From NCBI GenBank assembly GCA_003695455.1, contig RFJF01000897.1, forward strand, positions 1 through 6,708: 6,708 nucleotides of DNA. Direction: 5' to 3'. The DNA is from Chloroflexota bacterium (GTDB lineage: Bacteria > Chloroflexota > Anaerolineae > 4572-78 > J111). Positions within the stretch are counted from its first letter, which is position 1, and the number at the start of each line of letters is the position of its first letter. Made by a program: the position numbers and the translations under genes. Of the stretch, positions 6,419 through 6,708 are shown one piece after another. The notes beneath the pieces are model-generated. The model was not told where the DNA came from, searched no databases, and was given only the letters and a program-made list of their open reading frames with translations.

Positions 6419-6676
6419 GTGACGACATTAACCTTAGGCACACCGGCCACGTACCGAATAACCATCCAGGGTTATCTGGATAGCAGTTGGTCCGATGATT
6501 TTAGCGGACTGGTTATCTGTAACCAGGTTGCAGAAGACGGCTCTTCTTCCACTACGCTGACCGGCTGGTTGGTTGACCAGGCTGCCCTGTTCGGCGTGCT
6601 CGATGGTTTGTACGGCCTGGGCTTCCCGCTGCTGTCGGTGGAGTGCCTGGAATTTAACAAAAAATATAAAAAATAA
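6419..6676 (+). CDS. Small hypothetical protein, 85 aa, conserved-looking family
   Basis: The function is unknown. The protein has a family-like pattern I associate with small hypothetical proteins in Chloroflexota and Actinomycetota. The first half is a YRITIQGYLDSSWSDDFSGL segment (12-31). The second is TLTGWLVDQAALFGVLDGL (46-64) followed by GLGFPLLSVE (66-75). The pattern suggests two or three beta strands, then a helix around the DQAAL motif, then a last strand. There is no signal peptide or membrane segment, so it is probably cytoplasmic. The C-terminal FNKKYKK tail is encoded by an A-rich run and may be an extension peculiar to this copy, since relatives tend to end soon after LLSVE. 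It starts with GTG behind a strong ribosome-binding site, 21 bp after the stop of the SnoaL-like remnant. No terminator is visible in the last 32 bases. Confidence 0.8.
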   Translation: MTTLTLGTPATYRITIQGYLDSSWSDDFSGLVICNQVAEDGSSSTTLTGWLVDQAALFGVLDGLYGLGFPLLSVECLEFNKKYKK

Positions 6677-6708
6677 ATGTAGGGCAACCGGATTTCAGGG
6701 GGTAATAA

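Overview
The window looks like a piece of chromosome from an anaerobic or facultative bacterium, most likely a Chloroflexota (Anaerolineae-type) organism. This is inference, not measurement. It rests on a large MalT-like LuxR-family ATPase regulator, a tungsten-type aldehyde:ferredoxin oxidoreductase (AOR), a small hypothetical protein of a kind I associate with Chloroflexota and Actinomycetota, and an intergenic-type AT-rich hairpin repeat lying inside a gene.

Layout. Positions 1-280 (minus strand) hold the first 93 codons of tgt, the queuosine tRNA-guanine transglycosylase, cut by the window edge. A 494-bp divergent spacer (281-774) holds an extended -10 promoter for tgt, an extended -10 promoter facing AOR, and a perfect 12-bp hairpin with a T-run that lies inside the AOR leader, about 110 nt before the AOR start. 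Positions 775-2622 encode a complete 615-aa AOR with all four Fe-S cysteines, closed by a long bidirectional terminator. A gene-free stretch follows (about 2692-3147) and leads into a 919-aa MalT/LuxR-type regulator (3160-5919). Its start is better placed at ATG 3160 than at GTG 3148. The linker between its TPR-like region and its DNA-binding domain is encoded by a 76-nt inverted repeat. After another non-coding stretch there is a decayed, internally deleted remnant of a tandem SnoaL-like (NTF2-fold) protein (about 6144-6397). The last gene is an 85-aa hypothetical protein (6419-6676) with a strong ribosome-binding site and a GTG start.

The genes do not form one operon. tgt diverges from AOR, and AOR looks monocistronic, with no pterin-synthesis, ferredoxin or FAD partner gene beside it. 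The regulator is in its own unit, and nothing in the sequence ties it to AOR beyond adjacency. No new multi-gene system is evident. The most interesting points are the AOR leader with its internal terminator, the hairpin repeat absorbed into the regulator's linker, and the SnoaL-like pseudogene.
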